Shown: positions 24,411 to 33,607 of the stretch, piece by piece
Layout: each line of letters starts with the position of its first letter
Numbering within the stretch: position 1 is the first letter of the stretch
Assembly (NCBI GenBank): GCA_031272515.1
Contig: JAISTR010000032.1
Span: forward strand, 1-40,599
Origin: Erysipelotrichaceae bacterium
GTDB lineage: Bacteria > Bacillota_I > Bacilli_A > Erysipelotrichales > Erysipelotrichaceae
Reading direction: 5' to 3'
DNA: 40,599 bases
Program-made: the position numbers and the translations under genes
The notes under the pieces: model-generated
What the model was told of the DNA's origin: nothing
The model's input: the letters and a program-made list of their open reading frames with translations, nothing else
Databases searched by the model: none

Positions 24411-25940
24411 TTATATTGCTTCCAAACTGCATCCCGCATCTTCGGCAACGGAAATGAGTTCCTGATTGACAATTGCCTGATAGATTTTCGCAATATCCGG
24501 TGCCGGCATGCGGTCCTTGTCCAGATGCAAAACCTGTTTGCGGATGCAGGCATGCACGGCCGCAGTGCCTTTGCCTGGTGTCAATGGCGCCAGAAAGTCA
24601 ATGCCCTGGCAAGCCATCATCATCTCAATCGCCAACACCTGGCGGACATTCTCCAAAATCATCCGTGCCTGCCTGGCTGCAATCGTCCCCATGGAAACAT
24701 GGTCTTCCTGATTGGCGGAGGTGGGGATGGAATCCACCGAAGCCGGATGGGCCAGGACCTTGTTTTCCGATACCAGCGAAGCGGCGGTGTATTGGGGAAT
24801 CATATAGCCGGAGTTGACGCCGGGATAAGCGGTCAAGAATTCCGGCAAATCCGAGAGCCTGCTGTCCACCAAGCGGAAGCAACGTCGCTCGGAGATATTG
24901 CCGATTTCCGCCAGGGCGATTTTCAGGTAATCCATTACCAGGGCAATGGGCTGTCCATGGAAGTTGCCGCCGGAGAGAATCTCACCGGTATCCGCCATCA
25001 CCAAAGGATTGTCGGTGACGGAATTGATCTCCACCAGAATCGTCTCGATGGCTCTTCTCAAGGCATCCTTGGAGGCGCCGTGTACCTGCGGCACACAGCG
25101 CAGGGAATACGCATCCTGCACCTTGTCGCAGTCGATATGACTCTCGATGATCTTTGAGTTTTCGGTTAAAGACAGCACATTTTTGGCGGTTTGAATTTGG
25201 CCCTGATGCGGCCGAATGAGGGAGATGCGCATATCCAAAGCCGTACGGGTTCCCCGCAGGGCTTCCAGTGACAAAGCGGAGGCGATATCCGCAACCTTCA
25301 TCAAATCCAAAGCGTCATAGGCGCATAGGGTTGCGATGGCACTCATAATCTGGGTGCCGTTAATCAGCGCCAGTCCTTCCTTGCCCGCCAGCTTGATGGG
25401 GGTAAAGCCAGCTTTCTTTAAGACCGGCTTGGCGGGCACGCTCTTATCGTTTAAAAGCACAAAGCCTTCCCCCAACAGCACAGCGGCAATGTGCGCCAAA
25501 GGTGCCAAATCCCCGGAGGCCCCAACGGAGCCCTGCGAGGGCACGGCTGGGGTGATGTCTTTGTTTAAGAGCTCCACCAGCTTTTGCAAAGTGCTTACCC
25601 GGATACCGGAATAGCCGATGCTTAAGGAATTGATGCGCAAAACCATCGCAGCCCGCACGGTTTCCTTGGATAACAGCTCTCCCACGCCGGTACAATGCGA
25701 GATAATCAGGTTGTGCTGCAGGGCTTCACGGTCGTCGGCATCGATGGGTATTTTCGCAAGTTCCCCAAAACCGGTGGTAATGCCATACACCGCTTTTTCT
25801 TCCTTTAAAATCGCTTCCACATAGGTACGGCTTTTGGCGACCTGCGAAATGACTTTGTCTGAAAGCCTTACTTCTTCATGAAAGCGGGCAATCCGCACTA
25901 CATCGGATAAACTTAAGCCTTCACCTTTGATTTCAATCAT
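24411..25940 (-). CDS. hutH: Histidine ammonia-lyase
   Basis: This is a 509-residue cytoplasmic enzyme that deaminates L-histidine to urocanate. The start MIEIKGEG at 25940 forms an ATGA junction with the hutI stop and has GGAGGAG 6 nt upstream; a start 15 nt earlier would put that site inside the gene. The MIO cofactor triad Ala-Ser-Gly is seen at residues 141-143 in GSVGASGDLAPLAH. Other family marks are YGITTGFGELA, LRINSLSIGYSG and GNFHGQP. It is the third gene of a tight hutU-hutI-hutH operon. Confidence 0.95.
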   Translation of the reverse strand: MIEIKGEGLSLSDVVRIARFHEEVRLSDKVISQVAKSRTYVEAILKEEKAVYGITTGFGELAKIPIDADDREALQHNLIISHCTGVGELLSKETVRAAMVLRINSLSIGYSGIRVSTLQKLVELLNKDITPAVPSQGSVGASGDLAPLAHIAAVLLGEGFVLLNDKSVPAKPVLKKAGFTPIKLAGKEGLALINGTQIMSAIATLCAYDALDLMKVADIASALSLEALRGTRTALDMRISLIRPHQGQIQTAKNVLSLTENSKIIESHIDCDKVQDAYSLRCVPQVHGASKDALRRAIETILVEINSVTDNPLVMADTGEILSGGNFHGQPIALVMDYLKIALAEIGNISERRCFRLVDSRLSDLPEFLTAYPGVNSGYMIPQYTAASLVSENKVLAHPASVDSIPTSANQEDHVSMGTIAARQARMILENVRQVLAIEMMMACQGIDFLAPLTPGKGTAAVHACIRKQVLHLDKDRMPAPDIAKIYQAIVNQELISVAEDAGCSLEAI

Positions 25941-27178
25941 TTTCTTCTCCTCCATCGAAACAGCTTTCCCTTTTTTATCACCGCACCGGTCTGATTGAAC
26001 CCGTAGCGGTAGAAGATCATCGGAAATTGCAGGGTATCCCAAATTACCAGGTCGGCTTGCTTGCCTGGCTCGATGGTGCCGATACAATCGGCCCTATCAA
26101 TACTTGCGGCTGCGTTTAAGGTCACCGCACAAAGAACCTCATTGGGTGTCATTCTATACTTCAAACAGCCCAGATTCATTGCCAGCTGCAGATTGGGGCT
26201 GGGGGTTGAGCCTGGATTGAAGTCGCTGGCAATCGCAACCGCAACCCCGGCGTCAATCATCTCCCTGGCCCTGGCATAGCCTTTATCCAGGTACAGGGAG
26301 GTGCAGGGCAAAAGCACGGCGATGGTGCCGCTTTTCGCCAACGCTTCAATGCCCGCATCATCGGCGGCAATCAAGTGCTCCGCAGAGACACAAGCCATTT
26401 TGGCAGCCAGCTGTGCCCCCTGACCGCCTTCCAGCTCATCGACGTGCGCTTTCAAAGACAGGCCAGCCGCTTTGGCGGCCTTTAAAATGCGTTCGCTTTC
26501 TTCATTGGAAAACACCCCGTGTTCACAGAAGACATCGCAGAATTCCGCCAGGCCTTCCGCTTTGATTTTGGGGATAATGGTTTCGCATAAAAGATCAATA
26601 TAGGCTTTCCGGTCTTCAAGGTATTCTTGTGGGACGGCATGCGCCCCCAGAAAGGTATTGACGATATCTACCGGATGTCCGTTTAGCTTGCGGGTGATCA
26701 AGAGCTGTTTCTTCTCATTTTCATAGTCCAGACCATAGCCGCTCTTGGCCTCCAGGGTCGTAACTCCCAAGTCAAACATGAGCTTGAGGAAATAGCGGGT
26801 CTTTTTTTCCAGTTCCAAAAAGCTGGCTTTGCGGGTCGCCCTGACCGTAGATAAGATACCGCCGCCCGAGCGCAGGATATCCAGATAGGACTCTCCCTTC
26901 AGCTTGCGGTCAAACTCATCACTGCGCCAGCCCCCGAAGACCAGATGGGTATGGGAATCCACCAAGCCTGGTGTCACGACACTGCCCTTGCAGTCAATTT
27001 CGGTGTCACCATGATAATCCTGATTGGCACTGCCCACATAGGCAATCTGTTGCTTATTGATGCCGATCATCGCTTCCGGCATCATGAAAACCTCGCCCTG
27101 TTTATCACCTGCTTTCGCTTTACTCCCCAAGGGGGTGACCAGAAAAGCGTTTTTGACTAACAGGTCAAAGGTGGTCAT
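25937..27178 (-). CDS. hutI: Imidazolonepropionase
   Basis: This is a 413-residue amidohydrolase-superfamily enzyme that opens the ring of 4-imidazolone-5-propionate to formiminoglutamate. Metal-site motifs are visible: VDSHTHLVFGG (HxH), KAHVDELEGG (His plus the catalytic Glu of this family), SAEHLIAADD and ASDFNPGSTPSPNLQ (metal Asp). The N- and C-termini form the usual composite beta domain (VIWDTLQFPMIFYRYG near the end). It overlaps hutU upstream and hutH downstream by 4 nt each, so the three are translationally coupled. Confidence 0.95.
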   Translation of the reverse strand: MTTFDLLVKNAFLVTPLGSKAKAGDKQGEVFMMPEAMIGINKQQIAYVGSANQDYHGDTEIDCKGSVVTPGLVDSHTHLVFGGWRSDEFDRKLKGESYLDILRSGGGILSTVRATRKASFLELEKKTRYFLKLMFDLGVTTLEAKSGYGLDYENEKKQLLITRKLNGHPVDIVNTFLGAHAVPQEYLEDRKAYIDLLCETIIPKIKAEGLAEFCDVFCEHGVFSNEESERILKAAKAAGLSLKAHVDELEGGQGAQLAAKMACVSAEHLIAADDAGIEALAKSGTIAVLLPCTSLYLDKGYARAREMIDAGVAVAIASDFNPGSTPSPNLQLAMNLGCLKYRMTPNEVLCAVTLNAAASIDRADCIGTIEPGKQADLVIWDTLQFPMIFYRYGFNQTGAVIKKGKLFRWRRRK

Positions 27179-29205
27179 GGCTTGGCCTTTTTCGCGAAGG
27201 CTTTGGCTACCGCTTCGCTGACCAGTGCATCATCCGCTATAAAGGGCAGGGTGATATGTCCTTGTCCCTGATACTTTTCGTTGTATTCTTTCGCGACTGT
27301 TATGGAATTGGGGTTTCGTGCCCAGCTGCGCCGGGCAACACCGCCCATGACATCCCACATCAGCGCACTCTCGATAATTTTACTGGCCCGATCTGAGCCG
27401 TCCAGAACCATGCCAAAGCCGCCATTGATGGCTTTGCCAATGCCGACACCGCCGCCATTGTGCAGGGCTACCAGGCTCATGCCTCTGGCGGCATTGCCGG
27501 CGAAGCACTGCACCGCCATATCGGCCATGACATTGGAGCCGTCTTTGATATTGGAGGTCTCCCGGAAGGGGCTGTCCGTCCCGGAAACATCATGATGGTC
27601 CCGCCCCAGCATGATCGGTCCTTTCAGTTCCCCGTTTTTCACCATTTCATTAAAGCGCAAAGCGATGCGGGTTCTGCCTTCGGCATCCTGATACAGGATG
27701 CGGCACTGGGTGCCGACGACCAGCTGGTTCTTTTCGGCATCGCGGATCCAGATCCAGTTGTCACGGTCCTGACCGCGGCGGTTGGGGTCTATGCAGTCCA
27801 TGGCTGCCTGGTCGGTCTTGATCAAATCGCTGTGATCCCCGCTCAAACAGCACCAGCGGAAGGGTCCATAGCCATAGTCAAAGAGCTCGGGTCCCAAAAT
27901 ATCCTCCACATAGCTGGGAAAGATAAAACCATCTTTTTCGTCAATCCCATTCTTGGAGATTTCCTTGACCCCGGCGTCGTAGACCGCCTTCAAGAAAGAA
28001 TTTCCATAGTCAAAGAAATAGGAACCCCGCTCATGCAGAATCTTGATGAGCTCAAAGTGCTTGCGCAGGGTCTTGTCGACTTCGGTCTTAAAACCCTGTG
28101 GATCCCTGCTCAGCATTTCCGTTCTTTGCGCATAGCTCATGCCCATCGGGCAGTAACCGCCATTGTAGGCATTGTGACAGGAGGTCTGGTCAGAGAGCAG
28201 GGGAATATGGATATTGTGGTCCACCGCATACTGCAACAGATCCACGATGTTGCCATGATAGCCGATGGATAAAGCCTCTTTGTTTTTAAGCGCTTTATCG
28301 GCCAGCGCAAAGACCTCATCCAGATTATCGCTGCAGACCTTCAACCAGCCCTGATCCAGTCTGGTTTGAATGCGCGAGCGGTCCACCTCAGCAATGATGC
28401 CCACACCCCCGGCGATTTCAATCGCCTTGGGCTGCGCACCACTCATCCCGCCCAAGCCAGAGGTCACAAACAGGATGCCCGCCAGATCTTTATCCTGGGG
28501 AACTCCCAGTTTCATTCTGGCGGCATTGAGGATGGTATTGAAGGTGCCGTGGACAATCCCCTGGGGCCCGATATACATCCAGCCGCCAGCGGTCATCTGG
28601 CCATAGTTGGCAACCCCCATCTCTTCCGCAATTGACCAGTCGTCCATGTTGTCAAACATGCCGACCATCAAGGCATTGGTCAGAATTACCCGGGGTGCCT
28701 CCGGCTTGCTGGGAAAGAGTCCAACCGGGTGGCCGGACTCCAATACCAGGGTCTGCTGGTCCGTTAAGACTTCCAGGTATTTTTTGGTCAGGCGGTATTG
28801 CAGCCAATCGTGGAAGACACTGCCGGTTTCCCCATAGGTGACCAGTTCATAGGGATATAAGCCGACTTCAAAGTCGAGGTTGTTGTCAATCATGACCTGG
28901 AAGGCTTTGCCTTCGATGCAGTTGCCTTTGTATTCTTGGATTGGTTTACCATAGATGCGTCCCTGGGGACGGAAGCGGTAGGCATAGATTCTTCCATAAG
29001 TGGTGAGTTCTTCTAAGAATTCATCCGCAACCAGGGGATGCAGGCTTTCAGGCAGATAGCGCAAGGCATTCTTTAAGGCCAGTTCGGTTTGGTCCTTGGT
29101 CAGATGGAAGCCGCGGGATGGAGCCCGGCGGATGCCGTCAATAAACTGCGGGTATTCCGGAAGCGAATCATCGAGTTGCATGCGCAGGATTTTTGTTTGG
29201 TTCAT
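27175..29205 (-). CDS. hutU: Urocanate hydratase, long form
   Basis: This is a 676-residue enzyme that converts urocanate to imidazolonepropionate with tightly bound NAD+. The start MNQTKILRMQ at 29205 follows GGAGGGG. The NAD+-binding motif is clear in FVTSGLGGMSGAQPKAIEIA, and the active-site region in TDQAAMDCIDPNRRGQDRDN and SDQTSCHNAYNGGY. Classic proteobacterial and Bacillus urocanases have about 550 residues. This protein is of the longer type known from several anaerobes and animals. First gene of the hut operon, divergent from ftcD. Confidence 0.95.
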   Translation of the reverse strand: MNQTKILRMQLDDSLPEYPQFIDGIRRAPSRGFHLTKDQTELALKNALRYLPESLHPLVADEFLEELTTYGRIYAYRFRPQGRIYGKPIQEYKGNCIEGKAFQVMIDNNLDFEVGLYPYELVTYGETGSVFHDWLQYRLTKKYLEVLTDQQTLVLESGHPVGLFPSKPEAPRVILTNALMVGMFDNMDDWSIAEEMGVANYGQMTAGGWMYIGPQGIVHGTFNTILNAARMKLGVPQDKDLAGILFVTSGLGGMSGAQPKAIEIAGGVGIIAEVDRSRIQTRLDQGWLKVCSDNLDEVFALADKALKNKEALSIGYHGNIVDLLQYAVDHNIHIPLLSDQTSCHNAYNGGYCPMGMSYAQRTEMLSRDPQGFKTEVDKTLRKHFELIKILHERGSYFFDYGNSFLKAVYDAGVKEISKNGIDEKDGFIFPSYVEDILGPELFDYGYGPFRWCCLSGDHSDLIKTDQAAMDCIDPNRRGQDRDNWIWIRDAEKNQLVVGTQCRILYQDAEGRTRIALRFNEMVKNGELKGPIMLGRDHHDVSGTDSPFRETSNIKDGSNVMADMAVQCFAGNAARGMSLVALHNGGGVGIGKAINGGFGMVLDGSDRASKIIESALMWDVMGGVARRSWARNPNSITVAKEYNEKYQGQGHITLPFIADDALVSEAVAKAFAKKAKP

Positions 29206-29246
29206 AGTTGGCCCCTCCAGAAAATCAGGTCTTATCAATTACTACA

Positions 29247-29275
29247 ATTTTAAGTTTTTTAAGCGGTAGCGTCAA
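29247..29275 (-). promoter_or_regulatory. Promoter of hutU-hutI-hutH
   Basis: On the minus strand, TTGACG (29270-29275), a 17-nt spacer, TAAAAT (29247-29252). The predicted start near 29240 leaves a 35-nt UTR. It lies back to back with the ftcD promoter about 20 bp away, so one regulator could control both. Confidence 0.65.
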
Positions 29276-29294
29276 TGAAATCGATGGTTTTTCC

Positions 29295-29323
29295 TTGTGA
29301 CAAAAGCGGGAAACTGCTACCAT
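29295..29323 (+). promoter_or_regulatory. Possible promoter of ftcD-fchA
   Basis: TTGTGA (29295-29300), a 17-nt spacer, TACCAT (29318-29323), with the ATG at 29349. I could not identify a HutP or HutC/HutR site. Confidence 0.5.
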
Positions 29324-29348
29324 TAAGGAAAGTGATGGAGGCGGGAAT

Positions 29349-30257
29349 ATGAATCAGTTAATCGAATGCATACCGAATTTCTCTGAAGGCAAAGACCAGT
29401 CAATCCTGGATGCCTTAAGCGATATTGTCACCAGTCATAAGGGTGTGGCATTATTGGATGTCAAACCGGACGTGAGCCACAACCGTACGGTTTTTACCTT
29501 TGTGGGTGAGCCGCAGGCGGTTGCGGATACCGCGTTTCTGCTATGTGAAAAAGCGACAGAGCTCATTGATTTGCGCCGTCATCGCGGGGAGCATCCGCGC
29601 ATGGGGGCGACGGATGTGATTCCCTTTGTACCGGTGAAGAATGTAAGTATAGAGGAATGCGTGGCTTTGTCCAAGGTGGTCGCCAAGCGGATTTGGGAGG
29701 AGCTTGCGATTCCGGTATTTCTCTATGAAGCCTCGGCATCGTCTTCAAACCGGGTCAACCTGGCAGCCATTCGCAAGGGACAGTTTGAGGGTATGCCCGA
29801 GAAATTGAAGCAAGAGGAATGGCAGCCGGACTTTGGCAAGCCACAAATCCATCCCAGTGCCGGGGTGGTGGCAGTAGGGGCAAGGGCACCGTTAGTGGCG
29901 TTTAACATTAATCTCAATACCGATGACCTTGCGATTGCAAATGCAATCGCGAAGAAAATCCGGGGGTCCTCGGGAGGCTATACCTATATCAAAGCGATTG
30001 GCGTCAAACTGGAAGAGCGGGGGATTGTGCAGGTCTCAATGAATATGGTGAATACCGACAAGAATCCCTTGTATCAGGCCATGGAAGCTGTGCGCTTTGA
30101 GGCAAGGCGCTATGGGGTTTCTGTTGTCGGCAGTGAGATTATCGGCCTGACCCCCGCCAAAGCACTTTATGAAAGTGCTGCCTATTATCTGCAGCTGGAG
30201 GACTTTGATCCGGAATTGCAGGTATTGGAAAACCGGGTAGGTGAGCTGGGTGAGTGA
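29349..30257 (+). CDS. ftcD: Glutamate formimidoyltransferase
   Basis: This is a 302-residue stand-alone transferase that moves the formimino group from formiminoglutamate to tetrahydrofolate and releases glutamate. It matches the transferase half of the bifunctional animal enzyme. Family marks are IECIPNFSEGKD at the start, LLDVKPDVSHNRTVFTF, RGEHPRMGATDVIPFVPV with conserved His/Arg, and NINLNTDDLAIANAIAKKIR. The ribosome binding site is GGAGGCGGG. It is coupled to fchA and divergent from hutUIH, which supplies its substrate. Confidence 0.95.
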   Translation: MNQLIECIPNFSEGKDQSILDALSDIVTSHKGVALLDVKPDVSHNRTVFTFVGEPQAVADTAFLLCEKATELIDLRRHRGEHPRMGATDVIPFVPVKNVSIEECVALSKVVAKRIWEELAIPVFLYEASASSSNRVNLAAIRKGQFEGMPEKLKQEEWQPDFGKPQIHPSAGVVAVGARAPLVAFNINLNTDDLAIANAIAKKIRGSSGGYTYIKAIGVKLEERGIVQVSMNMVNTDKNPLYQAMEAVRFEARRYGVSVVGSEIIGLTPAKALYESAAYYLQLEDFDPELQVLENRVGELGE

Positions 30258-30882
30258 GAAATTATTGGAGTTGAAAACCGGGGACTTTCTCAAAGAGCTG
30301 GCGGCAGATACCGCCGCACCAGGCGGAGGCAGTGTCGCTGCCTTACAGGGAGCCTTGGGCTGCGCTTTACTTGAGATGGTTCTGGGCTTGACTTTGAAGA
30401 GTGCCAAGTATGCCCAAAATCACAAAAAAGCTGCCAAGCTGTTATTGGCAGTACGAGAATTGGACGCTTTCTTTCAAAGTGCTGTCGATGCGGACAGCAG
30501 CGCGTTTGAAAGCGTCATGAAAGCTTATGGCTTGCCAAAGGATACCGAGGAAAAAAAGAGCCGGCGCACGCTGGAAATCCAAGAAGCGCTGAAAGGGGCA
30601 ACTGCCGTTCCGTACTCCGTATTATTGAAAATTCAAGAGGCAACCATTCTGGCTTTGGAAATCAGCCAGTTTTTCAATACCAGCACGGCCAGTGACCTGG
30701 GCAGTGCCATAGCAGCCCTTCAAGCAGGGGCAGAATCTGCGCTCTTGAATGTAAAGGTGAATCTGGGCTCAATCAAAGATGAGGCATTTGTAGAGAAACA
30801 TCATACAGAAGGGGAAAGATTACTGAAAGAAATTCAAGAGAATATAGAGACGTTATTGGTTAGAGTGAAAAGGAGTATATAA
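30250..30882 (+). CDS. fchA: Formiminotetrahydrofolate cyclodeaminase
   Basis: This is a 210-residue protein with a GTG start. GTG 30250 has AGGTGA at 30239-30244 and overlaps the ftcD stop by 8 nt; an in-frame GTG at 30241 is the alternative. The folate-binding signature AAPGGGSVAAL occurs as TAAPGGGSVAALQGALG near residues 20-36. The rest is helical, as in the FTCD C-terminal domain. It turns 5-formimino-THF into 5,10-methenyl-THF plus ammonia, and so carries histidine's carbon into the one-carbon pool. Transferase and cyclodeaminase are separate genes here rather than fused. Confidence 0.95.
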   Translation: MSEKLLELKTGDFLKELAADTAAPGGGSVAALQGALGCALLEMVLGLTLKSAKYAQNHKKAAKLLLAVRELDAFFQSAVDADSSAFESVMKAYGLPKDTEEKKSRRTLEIQEALKGATAVPYSVLLKIQEATILALEISQFFNTSTASDLGSAIAALQAGAESALLNVKVNLGSIKDEAFVEKHHTEGERLLKEIQENIETLLVRVKRSI

Positions 30883-30912
30883 AACCCCTGGATTGCTTCA
30901 TCCAGGGGTTTT
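30881..30912. terminator. Bidirectional terminator between fchA and the meta-cleavage operon
   Basis: Perfect 13-bp stem AAAACCCCTGGAT / ATCCAGGGGTTTT with loop TGCTTC. The arms end in A4/T4 on both sides, so it can stop fchA transcripts and the operon arriving from the right. The fchA stop codon overlaps the base of the stem. Confidence 0.9.
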
Positions 30913-30931
30913 GTTTTCTTTTGTCTTTTCC

Positions 30932-31933
30932 TTATTTTTTAGAGAGCTGATAGGCAACATCGATGATCATATCTTCCTGACCGCCAATCATGCCCCGGCG
31001 TCCGAGTTCCACCAAGATATCCCGCGGGTCCTGTTTGAACTTCTCCGCTGCTCTTTTCACATGCAGTAGAAAGCTCGAGTACACTCCGGCATATCCCAGC
31101 ATGAGTGAAGTTGAATCGATGACCTGCGGATGGTTTTTGAGCGGTTCCACTTCCTGCTCATCCAGATCCAAAAGCTTGTAGAGGTTGAGATTGGTTTCGT
31201 AGCCCCTTAAGCTCAGCACGGCCGCCAATACTTCGGTTTGGGTATTGCCGGCGCCGGCGCCTAAGCCGCCGATGGTGCCATCCACCCAGGTCGCCCCGGC
31301 GTCGATTGCCGCCAGGGTATTGCCAGTAGCCAAGCCCAGGTTGTTATGGGCATGAAAGCCAACGGGAATGGCTACGGCAGCTTTCACGGCTTTGATGACC
31401 GCTGCGACCTGCTCTGGCAGCATATGGCCGGCTGAGTCCGCAATGTTGATATAATCCGCTCCGTAGGATTCCATCAGCTTCGCCTGTTCGCTGATCGCTT
31501 CCGGGGTTGACATGTGCGCCAGCATCAGAAACCCGGTCACAAACATGTTGATGGATTTCGCAAATTTGATGTGCTGGGCACTGATGTCCGCTTCGGTGAT
31601 GTGGGTGGCAACCCGCACCGCGTTCACGCCGCAGGCAGCTGCTTTCTTGAGATCTTCGATAGTGCCGATACCCGGCAATAACAGAATGCCCAGCTTCGCG
31701 TTTTTGACGACGCTGGCAGCGGCGGAGTACAGCTCGTACTCATCGGTCTTCTGGAACCCGTAGTTGTAGGAAGAACCGGCAATGCCATCGCCATGTGAAA
31801 TCTCAATCAGGTCCACGCCGGCTTCATCCAAAGCCTGTCCAATCCGCTTGACCTGCTCGATAGAGTAGGTATGGGCGATGGAGTGGCTGCCATCCCGCAG
31901 GGTGGTATCAGCTACATAGATGCGCTTTCCCAT
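30932..31933 (-). CDS. mhpE: 4-hydroxy-2-oxovalerate aldolase
   Basis: This is a 333-residue class II, DmpG/MhpE/XylK-type aldolase that splits 4-hydroxy-2-oxovalerate into pyruvate and acetaldehyde. The start MGKRIYVADTTLRDGSHS at 31933 carries the DTTLRDG motif (metal Asp, catalytic Arg). Other marks are ISHGDGIAGSSYNYG, HAHNNLGLATGN (metal His pair) and DGTIGGLGAGAGNTQTE. The gene begins 1 nt after the acetaldehyde dehydrogenase stop. The two proteins form a complex that channels acetaldehyde. It is the last gene of the operon. Confidence 0.95.
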   Translation of the reverse strand: MGKRIYVADTTLRDGSHSIAHTYSIEQVKRIGQALDEAGVDLIEISHGDGIAGSSYNYGFQKTDEYELYSAAASVVKNAKLGILLLPGIGTIEDLKKAAACGVNAVRVATHITEADISAQHIKFAKSINMFVTGFLMLAHMSTPEAISEQAKLMESYGADYINIADSAGHMLPEQVAAVIKAVKAAVAIPVGFHAHNNLGLATGNTLAAIDAGATWVDGTIGGLGAGAGNTQTEVLAAVLSLRGYETNLNLYKLLDLDEQEVEPLKNHPQVIDSTSLMLGYAGVYSSFLLHVKRAAEKFKQDPRDILVELGRRGMIGGQEDMIIDVAYQLSKK

Positions 31934-31934
31934 G

Positions 31935-32816
31935 TTATTCTCCCTTCCCCAGCATTCTGGCGGCAATGCGGTCGCCCGCCTGCACAGCTGCTGCGTTGAT
32001 GATATCCAGATTGCCTGAGTACTTCGGCAAAAAGTCACCCTGGCCCTCGACCTCGACACTGACGGTGACCTTGTCCCCGTCCAGAATCGGCGGTACTTTC
32101 AGCTTATAGCCCGGTACATACTTCTGTACCTGCGATACGATATCCAATACCGAATCCTCGATTTTTTTGAATTCGCAGTTCTTGTCCTTGATTTTCACAT
32201 ACACGGTATTGGTCATCATCAAGGGCGGCTCAGCCGGATTTAAGATAATGATGGCTTTGCCCCGGTCGGCACCGCCGACCACCTCAATCGCTTTCGCCGT
32301 GGTTTCAGTGAATTCATCGATGTTGGCACGGGTGCCAACGCCAGCGCTCTTGGAGGAAATGCAGGAAACGATTTCCCCGTATTCCCCACCCGCAACCCGG
32401 GTCACTGCATAAACCAACGGGATGGTAGCCTGGCCGCCGCAGGTGACCAGGTTGATGTTATCGGTATCCATCTGCAGCAGTTTGTCCAGGTTGACGACCG
32501 GAACCATATAGGGCCCCACCGCAGCCGGGGTTAAATCGATCGCAAACATGCCGGCTTCATGCAACAAGGGCGCATTGGCGGCATGGGCTGCCGCACTGGT
32601 AGCCTCGAAGACAATCTTGATGTCCTTATGTCCCAACAGGTCCTGGATGCCGTTGATGGTAACCGGAATGCCCAGTCCTTCAGCCCGCTTGGTACCTTCG
32701 CTTTCCTTGATGCCCACCATCAGCGCCATTTCCATATACTTTGAGCGCATGATCTTGTACATCAAATCGCTGCCGATATTGCCCGGACCGATAATCGCTA
32801 CTTTAATTTTGTCCAT
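31935..32816 (-). CDS. mhpF: Acetaldehyde dehydrogenase (acylating)
   Basis: This is a 293-residue DmpF/MhpF/XylQ-type enzyme that converts acetaldehyde, CoA and NAD+ to acetyl-CoA. The start [15 protein letters not shown] at 32816 (GGAGA upstream) puts the Rossmann GPGNIG motif near residue 10. The catalytic Cys is Cys126 in [12 protein letters not shown]. The family's [11 protein letters not shown] and [16 protein letters not shown] stretches are present. It lies 10 nt after the hydratase gene and 1 nt before its aldolase partner. Confidence 0.95.
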   Translation of the reverse strand: MDKIKVAIIGPGNIGSDLMYKIMRSKYMEMALMVGIKESEGTKRAEGLGIPVTINGIQDLLGHKDIKIVFEATSAAAHAANAPLLHEAGMFAIDLTPAAVGPYMVPVVNLDKLLQMDTDNINLVTCGGQATIPLVYAVTRVAGGEYGEIVSCISSKSAGVGTRANIDEFTETTAKAIEVVGGADRGKAIIILNPAEPPLMMTNTVYVKIKDKNCEFKKIEDSVLDIVSQVQKYVPGYKLKVPPILDGDKVTVSVEVEGQGDFLPKYSGNLDIINAAAVQAGDRIAARMLGKGE

Positions 32817-32826
32817 AGTTTCTCCT

Positions 32827-33606
32827 TTACTCAAACCGGCATTCCACGTCTTCCAGGCCTATAAATTTGGCGACAAAGACATCGCCGTGCGCCGCCACCG
32901 GGGCGGCCGCAAAGGCACCGGACAGGACGATTTCACCAGCCTTGAGGGCAATTCCAAACTCACCCATCTTGTTGGCCAGCCAGGCAACACAGTACGCAGG
33001 ATCGCCCAGTACATCGCTGCCCTTGCCCTGGTTATACACATCCCCATTTTTCAGCATCGTCATTTCAATGGCTTTCAGGTCCGTGACCTTCGGGTCAATC
33101 TTTACTTTGCCCAAGACATAGCCGCCAAAGGAGGCGTTATCCGCGATCGTATCCGGCAGCTTGATCTTCCAGTCGGCGATTCTTGAATCGACGATTTCAA
33201 AGGCCGGAACCACATAAGCGGTCTTGTCCAGCACCATTTGTGATGTGACCCCGCTTAAAGGCAAATCCTCCTTCAGGACAAAGGCGAGTTCGCCTTCGAC
33301 CTTGGGCTGCAGAAACTGGGAGATGGGCGCAATTCCGTCCGGATAATACACATCCGCAAACAGGTGTCCGTAGTCCGGTTCATTGACCCCAAACATGTCC
33401 TGCATGCCTTTGGAGGTCAGACCGATCTTCTTGCCGCTGATGACTCTGCCTTCTTTGACATAGCGCTCGATATTCAATAACTGAATGCGATAGCCGTCTG
33501 CCGGCGTCAGATTATGGCTGTCGGTCAGGGCGGGTATCGCCTGATGGCTGGCCTGGGCATTGTAGAGTGCCTCGCTCAGCTGTTGGTATAGCAGGTCCTT
33601 GCTCAT
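32827..33606 (-). CDS. mhpD: 2-keto-4-pentenoate hydratase
   Basis: This is a 259-residue hydratase of the MhpD/XylJ group that adds water to 2-hydroxypenta-2,4-dienoate to give 4-hydroxy-2-oxovalerate. The start [10 protein letters not shown] at 33606 directly follows the hydrolase stop (33608). Fumarylacetoacetase-superfamily marks are [29 protein letters not shown] (metal-binding Glu pair) and [11 protein letters not shown]. The C-terminus ([20 protein letters not shown]) is typical. 4-Oxalocrotonate decarboxylase is related, but the neighbours favour hydratase. Confidence 0.92.
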   Translation of the reverse strand: MSKDLLYQQLSEALYNAQASHQAIPALTDSHNLTPADGYRIQLLNIERYVKEGRVISGKKIGLTSKGMQDMFGVNEPDYGHLFADVYYPDGIAPISQFLQPKVEGELAFVLKEDLPLSGVTSQMVLDKTAYVVPAFEIVDSRIADWKIKLPDTIADNASFGGYVLGKVKIDPKVTDLKAIEMTMLKNGDVYNQGKGSDVLGDPAYCVAWLANKMGEFGIALKAGEIVLSGAFAAAPVAAHGDVFVAKFIGLEDVECRFE

Positions 33607-33607
33607 G

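Noticed and set aside
27460-28272. A 270-codon plus-strand frame inside hutU
   Set aside because: hutU is certain on the minus strand with all motifs in place; the antisense frame has no start signal or family features.
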